Source: Methylocella sp.
Lineage (GTDB): Bacteria; Pseudomonadota; Alphaproteobacteria; Rhizobiales; Beijerinckiaceae
DNA length: 64,000 nt
Reading direction: 5' to 3'
Assembly (NCBI GenBank): GCA_037200525.1
Contig: JBBCGG010000001.1
Location: 4,642,501-4,706,500, forward strand
In this document: piece by piece, positions 1 to 8,927 of the stretch
Numbering within the stretch: the first letter of the stretch is position 1
Layout of the letters: every line of letters begins with the position of its first letter
Program-made: the position numbers and the translations under genes
Notes under the pieces: generated by a model
Told to the model about the DNA's origin: nothing
What the model saw: only the letters and a program-made list of their open reading frames with translations
The model's database searches: none

Positions 1-278
1 TCTGCCTCGATCTCCTTTTCAAACTCCTCGTATATGACGATGCTGTGCGCCAGGTTGAGGCAGTGCTCTTCAAGATCGCCGGATGCGAATTGGCTCTCAA
101 GCCCCATCTCGTTGAACAGGGCGGCGTATTCCTCCTGCTGCATATCCCAGCCTTTGTGCTCGGTGATGTACAGGTCAATTTCACCTTGGAACATTCGCTG
201 AGCCAAGGCTTCGATCTTGGCCACTATTGCCGGATCGTTTGCGTCAGTTGTCCTGCTGATATTTGGCATGCCAATCAT
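1..278 (-). CDS. Hypothetical acidic protein, 3' end beyond window
   Basis: An open frame reads leftward from an ATG at 278 and runs off the left edge, so only the first 92 residues are visible. A GGAG ribosome binding site lies 7-8 nt upstream of the ATG. The visible part is acidic and helical, with the stretches MIGMPNISRTTDANDPAIV and YEEFEKEIEAE. No family recognised. Confidence 0.6.
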   Translation of the reverse strand, partial: MIGMPNISRTTDANDPAIVAKIEALAQRMFQGEIDLYITEHKGWDMQQEEYAALFNEMGLESQFASGDLEEHCLNLAHSIVIYEEFEKEIEA

Positions 279-777
279 TTTGCTTCTCCAATAGGGTTGC
301 TAGTCGGAGCGCTTGGCGTCACGCACGCCGTGCGTCGCCCAGCGCTTCCGTCCTTCCAAATTTGTTGGTGTTCGATAATGTCGCGCGCGGGGATTGAGCT
401 AAATCGCCTGAAGGGCCTCGACGCATCGCCGGCAGCAGTTCTTCCCCTGCGGAGCTATTTGTTGGGGCGAGCGCATCGCTCCTTCTCCGCATAAAAAGTT
501 TCTGCCCAGACAGCAACAAACGCTAAATCGGCGCAATGCTCCCAAAGCTTTTTCGCAGTGGATCTCACCTTGAAATAGGAGCTCCCTCGGACCCTCGACC
601 TCTGGCGACTTCGATTGATCTTGTTTCGTCAGGCATTTTGAAAAATCTCCGTTGAGGGTGCGATTATCAAAGCCTGTACGCAGCCAGTGTCGGAGTAATC
701 CACCGGAGAGCTGGGGGTTCCCCGGTAATTTCTGGGCTTCAGCGGGCATCGGCATTATGGCGCCCGCTTTAGAGGGT
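279..777. other. No well supported gene in this 500-bp stretch
   Basis: On the minus strand an ATG near 635, preceded by a good GGAG, opens a frame of only 23 codons (MPDETRSIEVARGRG...). It is followed in another frame by a GTG-started 37-codon frame (VRSTAKKLWEHCADLAF...). This could be one small frameshifted gene or two leader-size peptides. Longer frames here have atypical composition and no ribosome binding site. Confidence 0.3.
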
Positions 778-1083
778 TCACCTCAGCCGAACGCCAAAAT
801 CATTTCGCTGCCGCTCCAGGTGATGCAACGTGCGCGGAAAATGCTCTAGCCAATCGACCCAGAGCTGCAGTTGTTCCTTCGAATCAAAGAAGCTCCAGTC
901 TTCCATTTCGGAGGCTACAATTTGTTCTGTGCTGGCCAGAACCATTCTGGGAAGGCCGGGAGGACCACCGTTTGGGGAGTCATATTTGATGAGATATATA
1001 CTAGGCGAGACTTCCTCGGCGACCTCCCCCGTTCGATAATGTTCGGCATCGACGATATGAACGAATTTTCCTGTTAAACTCAT
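778..1083 (-). CDS. Hypothetical protein, 101 aa
   Basis: The ATG at 1083 is chosen because GAGG lies 8 nt upstream; the frame is open further upstream but without a better signal. The product begins MSLTGKFVHIVDAEHYRTGEV and continues with a beta-rich half and a helical end (EQLQLWVDWLEHF). This suggests a small SH3-like or beta-barrel fold, but no family was recognised. It is leftward, like the partial gene at the window edge, and separated from it by about 500 bp. Confidence 0.5.
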   Translation of the reverse strand: MSLTGKFVHIVDAEHYRTGEVAEEVSPSIYLIKYDSPNGGPPGLPRMVLASTEQIVASEMEDWSFFDSKEQLQLWVDWLEHFPRTLHHLERQRNDFGVRLR

Positions 1084-1698
1084 TTTGAAAACCTCAATTA
1101 GAGAAGCTCCCTGGCGCTCGTGAGTGATGTTGTGTTTTGCAATGAACAAGGATGTCCAGTCCTCAAAAGGCCTTGGCGGCGCGTCCCCGGTCGGAACAGC
1201 CTCTTACAATATGGTCACTCATGAATAGGACGGCCACATGTGGCGACGACCAGGCGAGGCTGTGGCTGCACTGGCGCAGCACTTGGGAACGGCAGGCGCG
1301 AAACAGGCGGCAAGGTGGCGGCAAACGGGCGATAAACGCGCTTGCCTTATTTCGGCCTCGCATATCTACTGATATGAGAAGTTGACGCTGACGCCTGCTT
1401 AAAGCAGAATCACAGGCTCGCTCTGGAAAAACGATGGTTGAGTTTTGCTGCGGCCGAGCCAACGCTAAGTTAAGTGATGATTTTCGAACGCCGTGCCTGT
1501 ATAGGTGAAAAATAGCGCCTCCCGGATGTTGTTTGGGAAGGTATCTCAATTCACACTTGCGCTGGGAGTTGGTGTCGGACGCGAAGAGTCAATGGATATC
1601 GCGCTGCCGCAAATGGCATCCTGAAGCGTGAGACTTTCACTTCGCGAGCGGTTCACGCAAAGTTCTTTGCGCGCTCGATATGAAGTTAGGACCATTTC
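1084..1698. other. Non-coding stretch upstream of chvI
   Basis: No convincing gene. Frames of 70-130 codons exist on both strands but have Arg/Ser/Pro-rich composition and no ribosome binding site. The last 100 bp must hold the chvI promoter and leader; an AGGA lies 8 nt before the chvI ATG. I could not pick a clear promoter. Confidence 0.4.
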
Positions 1699-2394
1699 AT
1701 GCCCGTGATTGCCCTGGTCGATGATGACCGCAATATCCTTACCTCCGTGTCGATCGCCCTCGAAGGCGAAGGCTACCGGGTTCAAACCTACACCGATGGC
1801 TCAACCGCCCTCGACGGTTTGAAAAGCGATCCGCCCGATCTCGCGATCTTCGATATTAAGATGCCGCGAATGGACGGTATGGAGCTGTTGCGCCGCTTGC
1901 GGCAGAAATCCGACCTTCCGGTGATTTTTCTGACTTCCAAGGATGAGGAAATAGACGAACTGTTCGGCCTCAAAATGGGCGCCGACGATTTCATCCGCAA
2001 ACCCTTCTCGCAGCGTCTTCTGGTCGAGCGCGTCAAGGCGATCTTGCGCCGCGCCAACCCGAAGGACGCCGCAACTCAAAAAGAAGCCGACGCGAAGATT
2101 CTGGAGCGCGGACTGCTCAAAATGGATCCGGAGCGGCACGCCTGCACCTGGAAAAATGATGCGGTGACGCTCACCGTGACCGAATTTCTGATCCTGCAAG
2201 CCCTCGCGACGCGGCCAGGGGTCGTAAAAAGCCGCAACGCTTTAATGGATGCGGCCTATGACGATCAGGTTTATGTCGACGACCGAACCATCGACAGCCA
2301 CATCAAGCGCCTGCGCAAAAAATTCAAGGCCGTTGACGACGAATTCGAGATGATCGAAACGCTTTATGGGGTTGGCTATCGTTTCAAGGAGTAG
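1699..2394 (+). CDS. chvI: OmpR-family response regulator ChvI
   Basis: DNA-binding response regulator of the ChvG/ChvI envelope and acid-stress system of Hyphomicrobiales. An N-terminal receiver domain (about 1-120) has the acidic cluster D8-D9-D10, phospho-acceptor D52 ([11 protein letters not shown]), T79 region and K101 in RKPFS. A C-terminal winged helix (about 140-231) has the OmpR-type [13 protein letters not shown] and [16 protein letters not shown] segments. Full length at 231 aa. It is followed 30 bp later by the cognate kinase chvG and then hprK and PTS genes, a typical rhizobial order, which supports the name. Confidence 0.93.
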   Translation: MPVIALVDDDRNILTSVSIALEGEGYRVQTYTDGSTALDGLKSDPPDLAIFDIKMPRMDGMELLRRLRQKSDLPVIFLTSKDEEIDELFGLKMGADDFIRKPFSQRLLVERVKAILRRANPKDAATQKEADAKILERGLLKMDPERHACTWKNDAVTLTVTEFLILQALATRPGVVKSRNALMDAAYDDQVYVDDRTIDSHIKRLRKKFKAVDDEFEMIETLYGVGYRFKE

Positions 2395-2424
2395 AGTAGT
2401 CCGCTCGGGGGGGACGACGGGTCG

Positions 2425-4263
2425 ATGACTGTTGAGGCGCGCGAGGAACTGAACTTCGAGCGAACGCGCGACGCCGCGCGGCGAGCGAGGCGAATGCGCC
2501 GCAGCTTTTCAGCGCGCCTGCGCGGCCTTTTTCGCGCGGTGGTTTCGCGCTTTTCATCATCTCTCACGCGACGCATCGTAGTCCTGAACCTCGGCGGTCT
2601 CGTTGCGCTGCTCGTCGGCTTTCTCTATCTCAACCAATTTCGCGAAGGCCTCATCGACGCGCGGGTGCAAAGTTTGCAGACTCAGGGCGAAATCATCGCT
2701 GCGGCGATAGCAGCCTCTGCGACGGTCGATACGGATTCGATCACACTCGATCCTGAGAAGCTGCTTCAGCTCGCGCCCGGCGAAAGCTATGGGCTCGCCG
2801 ACGACACGACGCCGTCGCTGGAGTTTTCGATCAATCCCGAACGGGTCGGCCCCGTGCTTCGCCGGCTTGCCTCGCCAACGCGCACGCGCGCGCGCATCTA
2901 CGATCGCGACGGCTATCTGCTGCTCGACTCGCGTTCGCTTTCCAGCCGCTCGAACATTTTGCGTTTTGATCTCCCGCCGGTTTCATCATCCGATGAGGCA
3001 AGCTCGCTCATCGATCGCACGTGGATGAAGCTGAAAAGCATTTTCTGGCGGTCGTACCTGCCGCTTTATGAAGACAGCGGCGTCGACAGCGGCAAGAACC
3101 ATCCGGAAGTCCTTCTGGCTCTTGGCGGCGGCGAACAATCGGTCGTTCGCGTCAACTCCAAAGGCGAAACCATCGTCTCCGTGGCGGCGCCCATTCAGCG
3201 CTTCCGCGTCGTGCGCGGCGCGCTTCTGCTCTCGACGCAGGGCGGCGACATAGACAAGCTTATCGCGTCGGAGCGCTGGGCCATCGTCCGCATCTTCCTT
3301 GCCTCCGCCGTCATCATGTTTCTTCTGTCGCTGTTCACCGCGGGCACGATCGCCGAGCCGATACGCCGACTCGCCGAGGCGGCGGAACGGGTCCGGCGCG
3401 GCACGAAATTCCGCCGCGAAATTCCCAATTTCACCGACCGTTCGGACGAGATCGGCCATTTGTCCGGCGTTCTGCGCGACATGACCAAGGCGCTCTATGA
3501 TCGGATCGAGGCGATTGAAAGCTTCGCCGCCGACGTCGCGCATGAATTAAAGAATCCGCTGACCTCATTGCGCAGCGCGGTCGAGACCTTGCCCATCGCC
3601 CGCAAACCAGAATCGCAACAGCGTCTCCTCGCCATCATCGAGCACGACGTTCGTCGCCTCGACCGGCTGATCAGCGACATCTCCGACGCATCAAGGCTCG
3701 ACGCCGAGCTGGCGCGCGCCGAAATGGAGATGGTTGATCTCGAACTTATCCTAAACGCCGTCGTCTCGATGGCAAATCAGGTGAACGCCGAACCGAATGT
3801 TCACGTCAGCCTCACCGTCGCCCGCAACAGCTATCAAGACGAAAGCCGCAAGCTCAACTTTCGCGTTCTTGGATATGACTCACGCCTCGCTCAGGTTTTT
3901 AATAATCTGATCGACAACGCCAGATCATTCTCCAACCCAGGCGGATGGGTTCGGGTGCATTTGCGCGCCGCAAAGGATTGCGCCGACAATGGCGATTGGC
4001 GAGAGGGTTTTGAAGTCATCGTCGATGATGACGGACCGGGCATTCCGGCCGAAGCCCTCGAACGTATTTTCGAACGATTCTATACGGATAGGCCCAGTCA
4101 GGGCTTTGGCCAGAATTCGGGGCTCGGCTTGTCGATCTCGCGCCAGATCATCGAAGCCCACGGCGGGCGCATATCCGCGATCAACCGCGTCGGGGCGATC
4201 ACCGAAGACGAAGAGGCACCCGTGCTAGGCGCGCGCCTATTGATTTGGCTGCCCAAAGCGTGA
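2425..4263 (+). CDS. chvG: Sensor histidine kinase ChvG
   Basis: Inner-membrane sensor kinase partner of ChvI. After a basic cytoplasmic N-terminus, a first membrane segment lies at about 51-69 (IVVLNLGGLVALLVGFLYL), then a large periplasmic sensor region, and a second membrane segment near 289-310. A HAMP linker follows, then the HisKA H-box with H373 (VAHELKNPLTSLRS). The HATPase domain has an N-box from about N493 (NNLIDNARS), a G1 box (DDDGPGI) and a G2 box (GLGLSIS). 612 aa. Probably co-transcribed with chvI; the intergenic gap is 30 bp. Confidence 0.93.
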   Translation: MTVEAREELNFERTRDAARRARRMRRSFSARLRGLFRAVVSRFSSSLTRRIVVLNLGGLVALLVGFLYLNQFREGLIDARVQSLQTQGEIIAAAIAASATVDTDSITLDPEKLLQLAPGESYGLADDTTPSLEFSINPERVGPVLRRLASPTRTRARIYDRDGYLLLDSRSLSSRSNILRFDLPPVSSSDEASSLIDRTWMKLKSIFWRSYLPLYEDSGVDSGKNHPEVLLALGGGEQSVVRVNSKGETIVSVAAPIQRFRVVRGALLLSTQGGDIDKLIASERWAIVRIFLASAVIMFLLSLFTAGTIAEPIRRLAEAAERVRRGTKFRREIPNFTDRSDEIGHLSGVLRDMTKALYDRIEAIESFAADVAHELKNPLTSLRSAVETLPIARKPESQQRLLAIIEHDVRRLDRLISDISDASRLDAELARAEMEMVDLELILNAVVSMANQVNAEPNVHVSLTVARNSYQDESRKLNFRVLGYDSRLAQVFNNLIDNARSFSNPGGWVRVHLRAAKDCADNGDWREGFEVIVDDDGPGIPAEALERIFERFYTDRPSQGFGQNSGLGLSISRQIIEAHGGRISAINRVGAITEDEEAPVLGARLLIWLPKA

Positions 4264-4310
4264 CGACGCGATCGCCGTCTCAACCGAAGCGCGAGCGATA
4301 TTCCTAGCAA

Positions 4311-4766
4311 ATGTCTCCGATCGATGTTCATGCGAGCGCCGTCGTCATCGAGGAGGCTGGAATCCTCATCCGCGGCGCATCTGGATCGGGAAAAAGCAGC
4401 CTCGCTTTGGCCTTGATCGCTGCGGCCGAAAGCGCCGGATCCTTCGCAAGACTTGTCGGCGACGACAGAATTGGTCTCGAGAGCCGCGGCGGTCGCTTGA
4501 TCGCGCGGGGCCATCCGTTGATCCTCGGGCGGATCGAGCAACGCGGCCAAGGCATCCTGCCGACGCCTTTCGTCGCCGCGGCAATAGTGCGGCTGGTCGT
4601 CGATCTCGTTCCGCCGGACAGAACGCCGCCGCGTTGTCCCGAGCCGGAGGAAGATCGCTTGCTCTTGGCCGGCGTAAGCTTGCCGCTGCTCATCCTGCGG
4701 CAAAGCGGCGCAACTTGCGATTTAGCTGCTTCTACGCTGCGGCGTCTCCGCTTGACGCGCCATTAA
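4311..4766 (+). CDS. hprK: HPr kinase/phosphorylase, short alphaproteobacterial type
   Basis: Phosphorylates a serine of HPr and links PTS phosphate flow to ChvG/ChvI signalling. The 151-aa protein has only the catalytic C-terminal domain of Gram-positive HprK, as usual in alphaproteobacteria. The Walker A motif GASGSGKSS is at residues 22-30 with K28, followed by GDDRI and the conserved GRIEQRGQGIL region. It lies 48 bp after chvG and is followed by a terminator-like hairpin and then PTS genes. Confidence 0.9.
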   Translation: MSPIDVHASAVVIEEAGILIRGASGSGKSSLALALIAAAESAGSFARLVGDDRIGLESRGGRLIARGHPLILGRIEQRGQGILPTPFVAAAIVRLVVDLVPPDRTPPRCPEPEEDRLLLAGVSLPLLILRQSGATCDLAASTLRRLRLTRH

Positions 4767-5114
4767 TGATATCTTCATGAAAGAAAAGCCACGATAATCC
4801 GACGGAGAACGATTCATTTTACTTGCCAAGATCGCCGCAACGCACAAAATAGCGTTGCTTAATGGTCTTCAAGAGGTCTTTGCAGAGAGAGTCGCCGGCG
4901 CCGCCACGGAGCCGAAGGGACCATCCAAATCAGAACCTTCCTAACTCTAGATCTTTCAATCAAGTCCGCCGATACAGACCTTTGCTGTATCGGATTTTTC
5001 GGCGCCGGATCTTCTGAACCGGACCTTCTTAAAAATGCGTGGTCCTTTCCTTGACGAATGCTGCCCTGCCGGCGCTGATCTCAAACGGAGTTCCTGAATG
5101 AGCAGGCGCATCCG
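4767..5114. other. Intergenic region between hprK and the EIIA gene
   Basis: No coding frame stands out in these 348 bp. The stretch holds the stem-loop terminator at 4969-4998. The remaining 110 bp before the EIIA start presumably carry a separate promoter or leader; none could be assigned. Confidence 0.4.
4969..4998 (+). terminator. Intrinsic terminator after hprK
   Basis: A perfect 9-bp stem (CCGATACAG at 4969-4977, CTGTATCGG at 4985-4993) with a 7-nt loop is followed by ATTTTT. It would end the chvI-chvG-hprK transcript and separate it from the downstream PTS genes. Confidence 0.7.
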
Positions 5115-5516
5115 ATGATTGGAATGGTTCTTGTAACCCACGGCCATCTCGCGACAGCCTTTCGCGCCGCGCTGGAGCATGTGGTGGGTCCGCAAAAACA
5201 GATCGAAACAATTTCGATCGGGCCGGACGATGATATCGAGCAACGCCGCAAAGACATCGTCGCCGCGGTCGGCGATGTCGATAGCGGGTTTGGCGTCGTC
5301 GTGCTGACCGATATGTTCGGCGGCACGCCATCCAATCTCGCCATATCGGTTATGAACGGCGCTCATGTCGAGGTGGTCGCCGGCATTAATCTGCCGATGC
5401 TGATCAAGCTCGCTTCCGTGCGCGAAAGCTCAAGTCTCGAACAGGCTGTGATTCAGGCGCAGGACGCTGGCCGCAAATATATTTATGTTGCGAGCCGCGT
5501 TTTGAGTGGACAGTAG
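5115..5516 (+). CDS. ptsM: PTS system EIIA component, mannose family
   Basis: Cytoplasmic phosphocarrier of the EIIA(Man) fold (133 aa) that accepts phosphate from HPr on H9 (LVTHGHLA). The conserved TDMFGGTPSN segment sits in the middle. No EIIB or EIIC genes are nearby, so in this type of bacterium it is thought to act in regulation rather than sugar uptake. It overlaps the start of the HPr gene (TAGTG), suggesting translational coupling. The start is the ATG at 5115; the ribosome binding site is weak. Confidence 0.88.
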   Translation: MIGMVLVTHGHLATAFRAALEHVVGPQKQIETISIGPDDDIEQRRKDIVAAVGDVDSGFGVVVLTDMFGGTPSNLAISVMNGAHVEVVAGINLPMLIKLASVRESSSLEQAVIQAQDAGRKYIYVASRVLSGQ

Positions 5517-5848
5517 TGGAAGAGGACCCCGATCAATACGGAGCCGAAGATTGTCCCGCCGGCCAATCGCCGGACGGGGCGCTAGTGCGCGAGCTTACGA
5601 TCCTCAATCGCAAAGGCTTGCATGCGCGCGCGACGGCGAAGTTCGTGCGCTGCGTCGATAGTTTTGACGCGTGCGTAATGGTTGGCCGCTGCGGAGAAAT
5701 GGTTGGCGGCGCGTCGATCATGGGCATTCTCACGCTCGGAGCGGGCGCGGGGATGACGATCACCGTGACCGCGACCGGACGGCAGGCGGAACAGGCCCTC
5801 GACGCGATCGAAGCTCTCGTTGCCGAGCGCTTCGGCGAGGATGAATGA
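5516..5848 (+). CDS. ptsH: HPr phosphocarrier protein
   Basis: HPr-fold phosphocarrier between EI and EIIA. The phospho-histidine is H36 in NRKGLHARATAK, and the regulatory serine target of HprK is S67 in GGASIMGIL. 110 aa, slightly longer than usual because of about 22 extra acidic N-terminal residues. The GTG start at 5516 overlaps the EIIA stop codon, giving tight coupling. An ATG-free N-terminus makes the exact start less certain; a shorter form starting near residue 23 is possible. Confidence 0.88.
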   Translation: MEEDPDQYGAEDCPAGQSPDGALVRELTILNRKGLHARATAKFVRCVDSFDACVMVGRCGEMVGGASIMGILTLGAGAGMTITVTATGRQAEQALDAIEALVAERFGEDE

Positions 5849-5951
5849 GCGCGAACGCCGCATATGCTTCCCCCTCGCATCAATTCATTGAGCGTCGTTG
5901 AATTTGCCGGCGAGCGCGGCATCGCACCCCTCCGTAGCGGGAGCTAACGAC

Positions 5952-6632
5952 ATGCCGCCATCGCGGCCCTCGGCGCGAACCCAGGGCGGATTAGCCGCGG
6001 TCCTCGCTCTGATCGCCGGATATGTCGACTCCTATGGTTTTCTGAACTATCGGGTCTACGCATCCTTCATGAGCGGCGACACCACGCAAACCGGCCTGCA
6101 GGCCGGCCAGCGAAGGCTGGCGGAAGCGGGGCATAATTTGCTGCCTATCCCGCTCTTCGTCATTGGCGTCTTTTTGGGAACGCTCATCACCCATTCTGGC
6201 CTGCGCCACCCGTTGCGCTGGCTCCTTGCGCTCGTCGCGGCGCTGCTCATTATCGATATGGGCGCCGTTTACCTTGGCGCCGCCGATTGGCTCAGCATCG
6301 CAATACTTAGCCTAGCGATGGGGATGATGAATTCCGCGCTCAGCCGCGTTGGCGGCCAGTCGATAAGTCTCGGGTATGTCACGGGCGGCCTCAACAATGT
6401 GGGGCGGCACCTTGCGCTGGCTGTCAAGCGCGCGCCGTTGGCTGACGCACAGGGCCAATCGGATACCCACGGGCGACGAGCGGCGCTGCTCGCGGGCATA
6501 TGGCTCGCCTTCGTCGTCGGGGCGCTGCTCGCCGGGGCCGCGACGCCGAGCTTCGCCGTTCGCACATTACTGGCGCCCACACTGGTTTTGCTGGCGCTGG
6601 CCGCGTCCATCCGCTTTCCATTGGCGGACTGA
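5952..6632 (+). CDS. DUF1275 (YoaK-like) membrane protein
   Basis: Polytopic inner-membrane protein of the DUF1275/YoaK family, function unknown. The family signature regions GYVDSYGFL, SGDTTQTG, GMMNSAL and GYVTGGLNNVG are visible, with about six hydrophobic segments. The ATG at 5952 is chosen because GGGAG lies 8 nt upstream; a TTG at 5898 in the same frame would add 18 residues. About 100 bp after the HPr gene, same strand. Confidence 0.82.
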   Translation: MPPSRPSARTQGGLAAVLALIAGYVDSYGFLNYRVYASFMSGDTTQTGLQAGQRRLAEAGHNLLPIPLFVIGVFLGTLITHSGLRHPLRWLLALVAALLIIDMGAVYLGAADWLSIAILSLAMGMMNSALSRVGGQSISLGYVTGGLNNVGRHLALAVKRAPLADAQGQSDTHGRRAALLAGIWLAFVVGALLAGAATPSFAVRTLLAPTLVLLALAASIRFPLAD

Positions 6633-6672
6633 GGCGCGGGTTGATTTCCTTTCCGACCGCGCCACGCGGCGG

Positions 6673-8061
6673 TCAGCGCAGCGGTTCAACGTTTTGGTTG
6701 AGGCTGAAGAAGTTTGTTGGATCGTATTTGGTCTTGAGCTCAGCCAGCCGTTTGTAATTGCTTCCGAACGCCGCCTTGACCGCGTCCGGCTTCTCGTCGC
6801 CAAGATAATTCAGCATATAGGCGCCGCTTGAGTACGGCTTCAGCGCATCCGAGGCGGCGCGCGCCCAGCCGATGTGCTTTTCGCTCTCAGCGGCGTTCGT
6901 CCACTGCGCCGCGATCTGGACATTGTACTCCGCTTGCCGCTGCGCGAATGCCGTGTCGGCAGCGCCTACTCTGCCTGCCGCGCCGCCGAACAGCTCTATA
7001 ACGATGCCGGACAGCGGCGATTCCGCCCGGTTAGCGTAGTCAATGATCGCGTCGATGGCGTCGTCGCTGAGTTCTTTCAGGAAAGTCGATTTCCAATAAT
7101 TGTGCGAGCCGTCCGGAGAGCCGCCGTCGAGAAGCTTCTGCATCGCCGGCATCGGCATGGGTTGTATCGCGTCAAGAATCGGCGAGCCGAAAGAGCGCAA
7201 AGGCTTCAGGACGCGCTCGCCCTCGCTTAGATCGCCGCAGTAACAAGGCAGCACGCCGACGACCGGCATGCCGTCCGGCAATGATATCAGACCGGCGAAG
7301 GCCGTCAGTTCATCCGGCGCGGACGCCATGAATGCGCGGTAGTGGCGCAACACGGCGGCAGCCTGATCGCGCGTATAGAGGAGCAAGCCGCCCAGCACGG
7401 ACGAAACCGGGTGCGCCCGGTACAGGAAGGACGTTACGACGCCGAAATTTCCGCCGCCGCCTCGTAGGCCCCAGAACAAATCCGCGTTGACGTCGGCATT
7501 GGCGGTGACGACCCTAGCCTCAGCGGTAACGACTTCGCAGGAAAGGAGATTGTCGCTCGTCAGCCCATATTTGCGGACCAGCCATCCAATGCCGCCGCCC
7601 AGCGTGAGACCCGCAATGCCTGTTTTGGAGACGGTTCCGACCGGCACGGCGAGACCGTGCAGATGAGTTTCACGATCAACGTCGCATAACAGCGCCCCCG
7701 CCTGCACCCGAACCGTGCGCAGCGCTGGGTCAACGAAGATGCCCTTCATCGCCGATAGATCGATGACGATTCCATCGTCGCATAAAGCCCTTCCGCCAAC
7801 ATTATGGCCGCCGCTCTTGACCGCGACGAGCAGATCATTCGCGCGCGCGAACTTGACCGCGCGGACGACGTCCGAGACCCCCGAACAGCGGGCGATCAAG
7901 CCAGGGCGCTTGTCGATGTTCGCGTTCCAGATTTTGCGCGCGACATCGTAGCCGGCATCGCCCGGCAGCGTGACCCGTCCGTCGAACTCAGATTTGAAAG
8001 CGCCGACGGTCGCATCGTCTACAGAGGCTCCATCGCGTCGTTTGAGCGTCGCAGTTTTCAC
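6673..8061 (-). CDS. FAD-dependent oxidoreductase, BBE/GOOX type
   Basis: FAD-linked oxidase of the berberine-bridge/glucooligosaccharide oxidase superfamily (462 aa); substrate unknown. The FAD-binding domain (about 40-215) carries H86 in KSGGHNVGG, the probable covalent flavin link. The second attachment cysteine found in bicovalent members is absent (VSKTGIAG in that loop), so a single histidyl bond is likely. The C-terminus has the BBE signature YDPTNFFSLNQN. No signal peptide seen. Convergent with the DUF1275 gene. Confidence 0.85.
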   Translation of the reverse strand: MKTATLKRRDGASVDDATVGAFKSEFDGRVTLPGDAGYDVARKIWNANIDKRPGLIARCSGVSDVVRAVKFARANDLLVAVKSGGHNVGGRALCDDGIVIDLSAMKGIFVDPALRTVRVQAGALLCDVDRETHLHGLAVPVGTVSKTGIAGLTLGGGIGWLVRKYGLTSDNLLSCEVVTAEARVVTANADVNADLFWGLRGGGGNFGVVTSFLYRAHPVSSVLGGLLLYTRDQAAAVLRHYRAFMASAPDELTAFAGLISLPDGMPVVGVLPCYCGDLSEGERVLKPLRSFGSPILDAIQPMPMPAMQKLLDGGSPDGSHNYWKSTFLKELSDDAIDAIIDYANRAESPLSGIVIELFGGAAGRVGAADTAFAQRQAEYNVQIAAQWTNAAESEKHIGWARAASDALKPYSSGAYMLNYLGDEKPDAVKAAFGSNYKRLAELKTKYDPTNFFSLNQNVEPLR

Positions 8062-8386
8062 GTTCCACCTCTGCTAATAGGACTTAGGGCCGGAAGAAAT
8101 AGTCGCAAGGAGTTACGCCTCGATTGCGAGCGCAAGTTGTAGCGTTACGAATGTAATGAAAGCCTTGCGCGACGAGCGCCCAAAACTCTTCCGGCTCATG
8201 ACTGTCGGTCAGCCCTTGGCTCACCGATTTGTGGCTCGCAAAATCGTCGATTAGCCTATAGCCGAGAAGGCGCCGCCGCAGACGCTAATCGCACCCCCTG
8301 GCAGTATGTTTCGTTTGCGCGGCCGGGCCGACAGATGCGTAGATCGTTCGGCCGCGGACAGGCCATTGGACGAGAAGGAAAACGAC
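8062..8386. other. Intergenic region between divergent genes
   Basis: These 325 bp separate the leftward oxidoreductase from the rightward monooxygenase-fold gene and must hold both promoters. No clear hexamers or small gene found. Confidence 0.35.
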
Positions 8387-8692
8387 ATGGTGAGCAAAGC
8401 GCTATTTGTGCGTCTGGAAGCAAAACCGGGCAAGGAGGCTGATGTTGAGGCTTTTCTGCGCAGCGCCCTGCCGCTCGTGGAACAGGAGCCCGCTACAAAG
8501 GCCTGGTTCGCGGTGCGCTTTGGCCCTTCCACCTTCGCGATTTTCGATGCGTTTCCCCATGAGGCGGGGCGCGATGCGCATCTTTCAGGAAAGGTTGCCG
8601 CAGCGCTGATGGCGAGAGCCGATGAACTCTTCGCAACCCCGCCCAAGATCGAGAAGCTGGACGTTCTCGCCGACAAGTTGCCGCGCTCTTAA
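8387..8692 (+). CDS. Antibiotic biosynthesis monooxygenase-domain protein
   Basis: A 101-aa single-domain protein of the ABM dimeric alpha-beta barrel superfamily (VRLEAKPGKEADVEAFL at the start, FAIFDAFPHEAGRDAH in the middle). Such proteins act as small quinol or polyketide monooxygenases or have no known substrate. The ATG at 8387 has AAGGA 7 nt upstream. It faces the flavin oxidoreductase divergently; a shared redox role is possible but not shown. Confidence 0.75.
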   Translation: MVSKALFVRLEAKPGKEADVEAFLRSALPLVEQEPATKAWFAVRFGPSTFAIFDAFPHEAGRDAHLSGKVAAALMARADELFATPPKIEKLDVLADKLPRS

Positions 8693-8760
8693 GCGCATAG
8701 CTTCTGCCTTCCCTCGACCGCCCGCTCATACGATTGTCGAGGCTGCGAACAATCGAACAT

Positions 8761-8791
8761 CTTGTTGAGTGGATACGACCCGCTCAACAAG
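8761..8791. other. 12-bp stem-loop between convergent genes
   Basis: CTTGTTGAGTGG at 8761-8772 pairs with CCGCTCAACAAG at 8780-8791 with one wobble position and a 7-nt loop. It lies between two convergent genes but has no T run, so a terminator role is only possible. Confidence 0.4.
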
Positions 8792-8838
8792 CCAGCGCCT
8801 GGAGCCCAAAAACCCTCACGTGGATTTGCGCCGGTCAA

Positions 8839-8858
8839 GGCTCGCCGTTGGGCGAGCC
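8839..8858. other. 8-bp perfect hairpin
   Basis: GGCTCGCC (8839-8846) and GGCGAGCC (8851-8858) with a GTTG loop, 70 bp downstream of the stop of the leftward HTH-RibB gene. It may help end that transcript. No T run on either side. Confidence 0.35.
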
Positions 8859-8927
8859 GGCGTTAGAACGTCATGCGCGCGGTGAGGATCCAGGCATGAT
8901 TGAACAGAGGCGTCAGCGGATTATGCT

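Noticed and set aside
45-494. Rightward 149-codon frame at the left edge
   Set aside because: It is antisense to a leftward frame with a good ribosome binding site (278 to the edge); its composition is Cys/Leu/His-rich and it lacks a ribosome binding site.
1163-1549. Leftward 128-codon frame upstream of chvI
   Set aside because: Arg/Ser/Cys-rich composition, no ribosome binding site, no recognisable motif.
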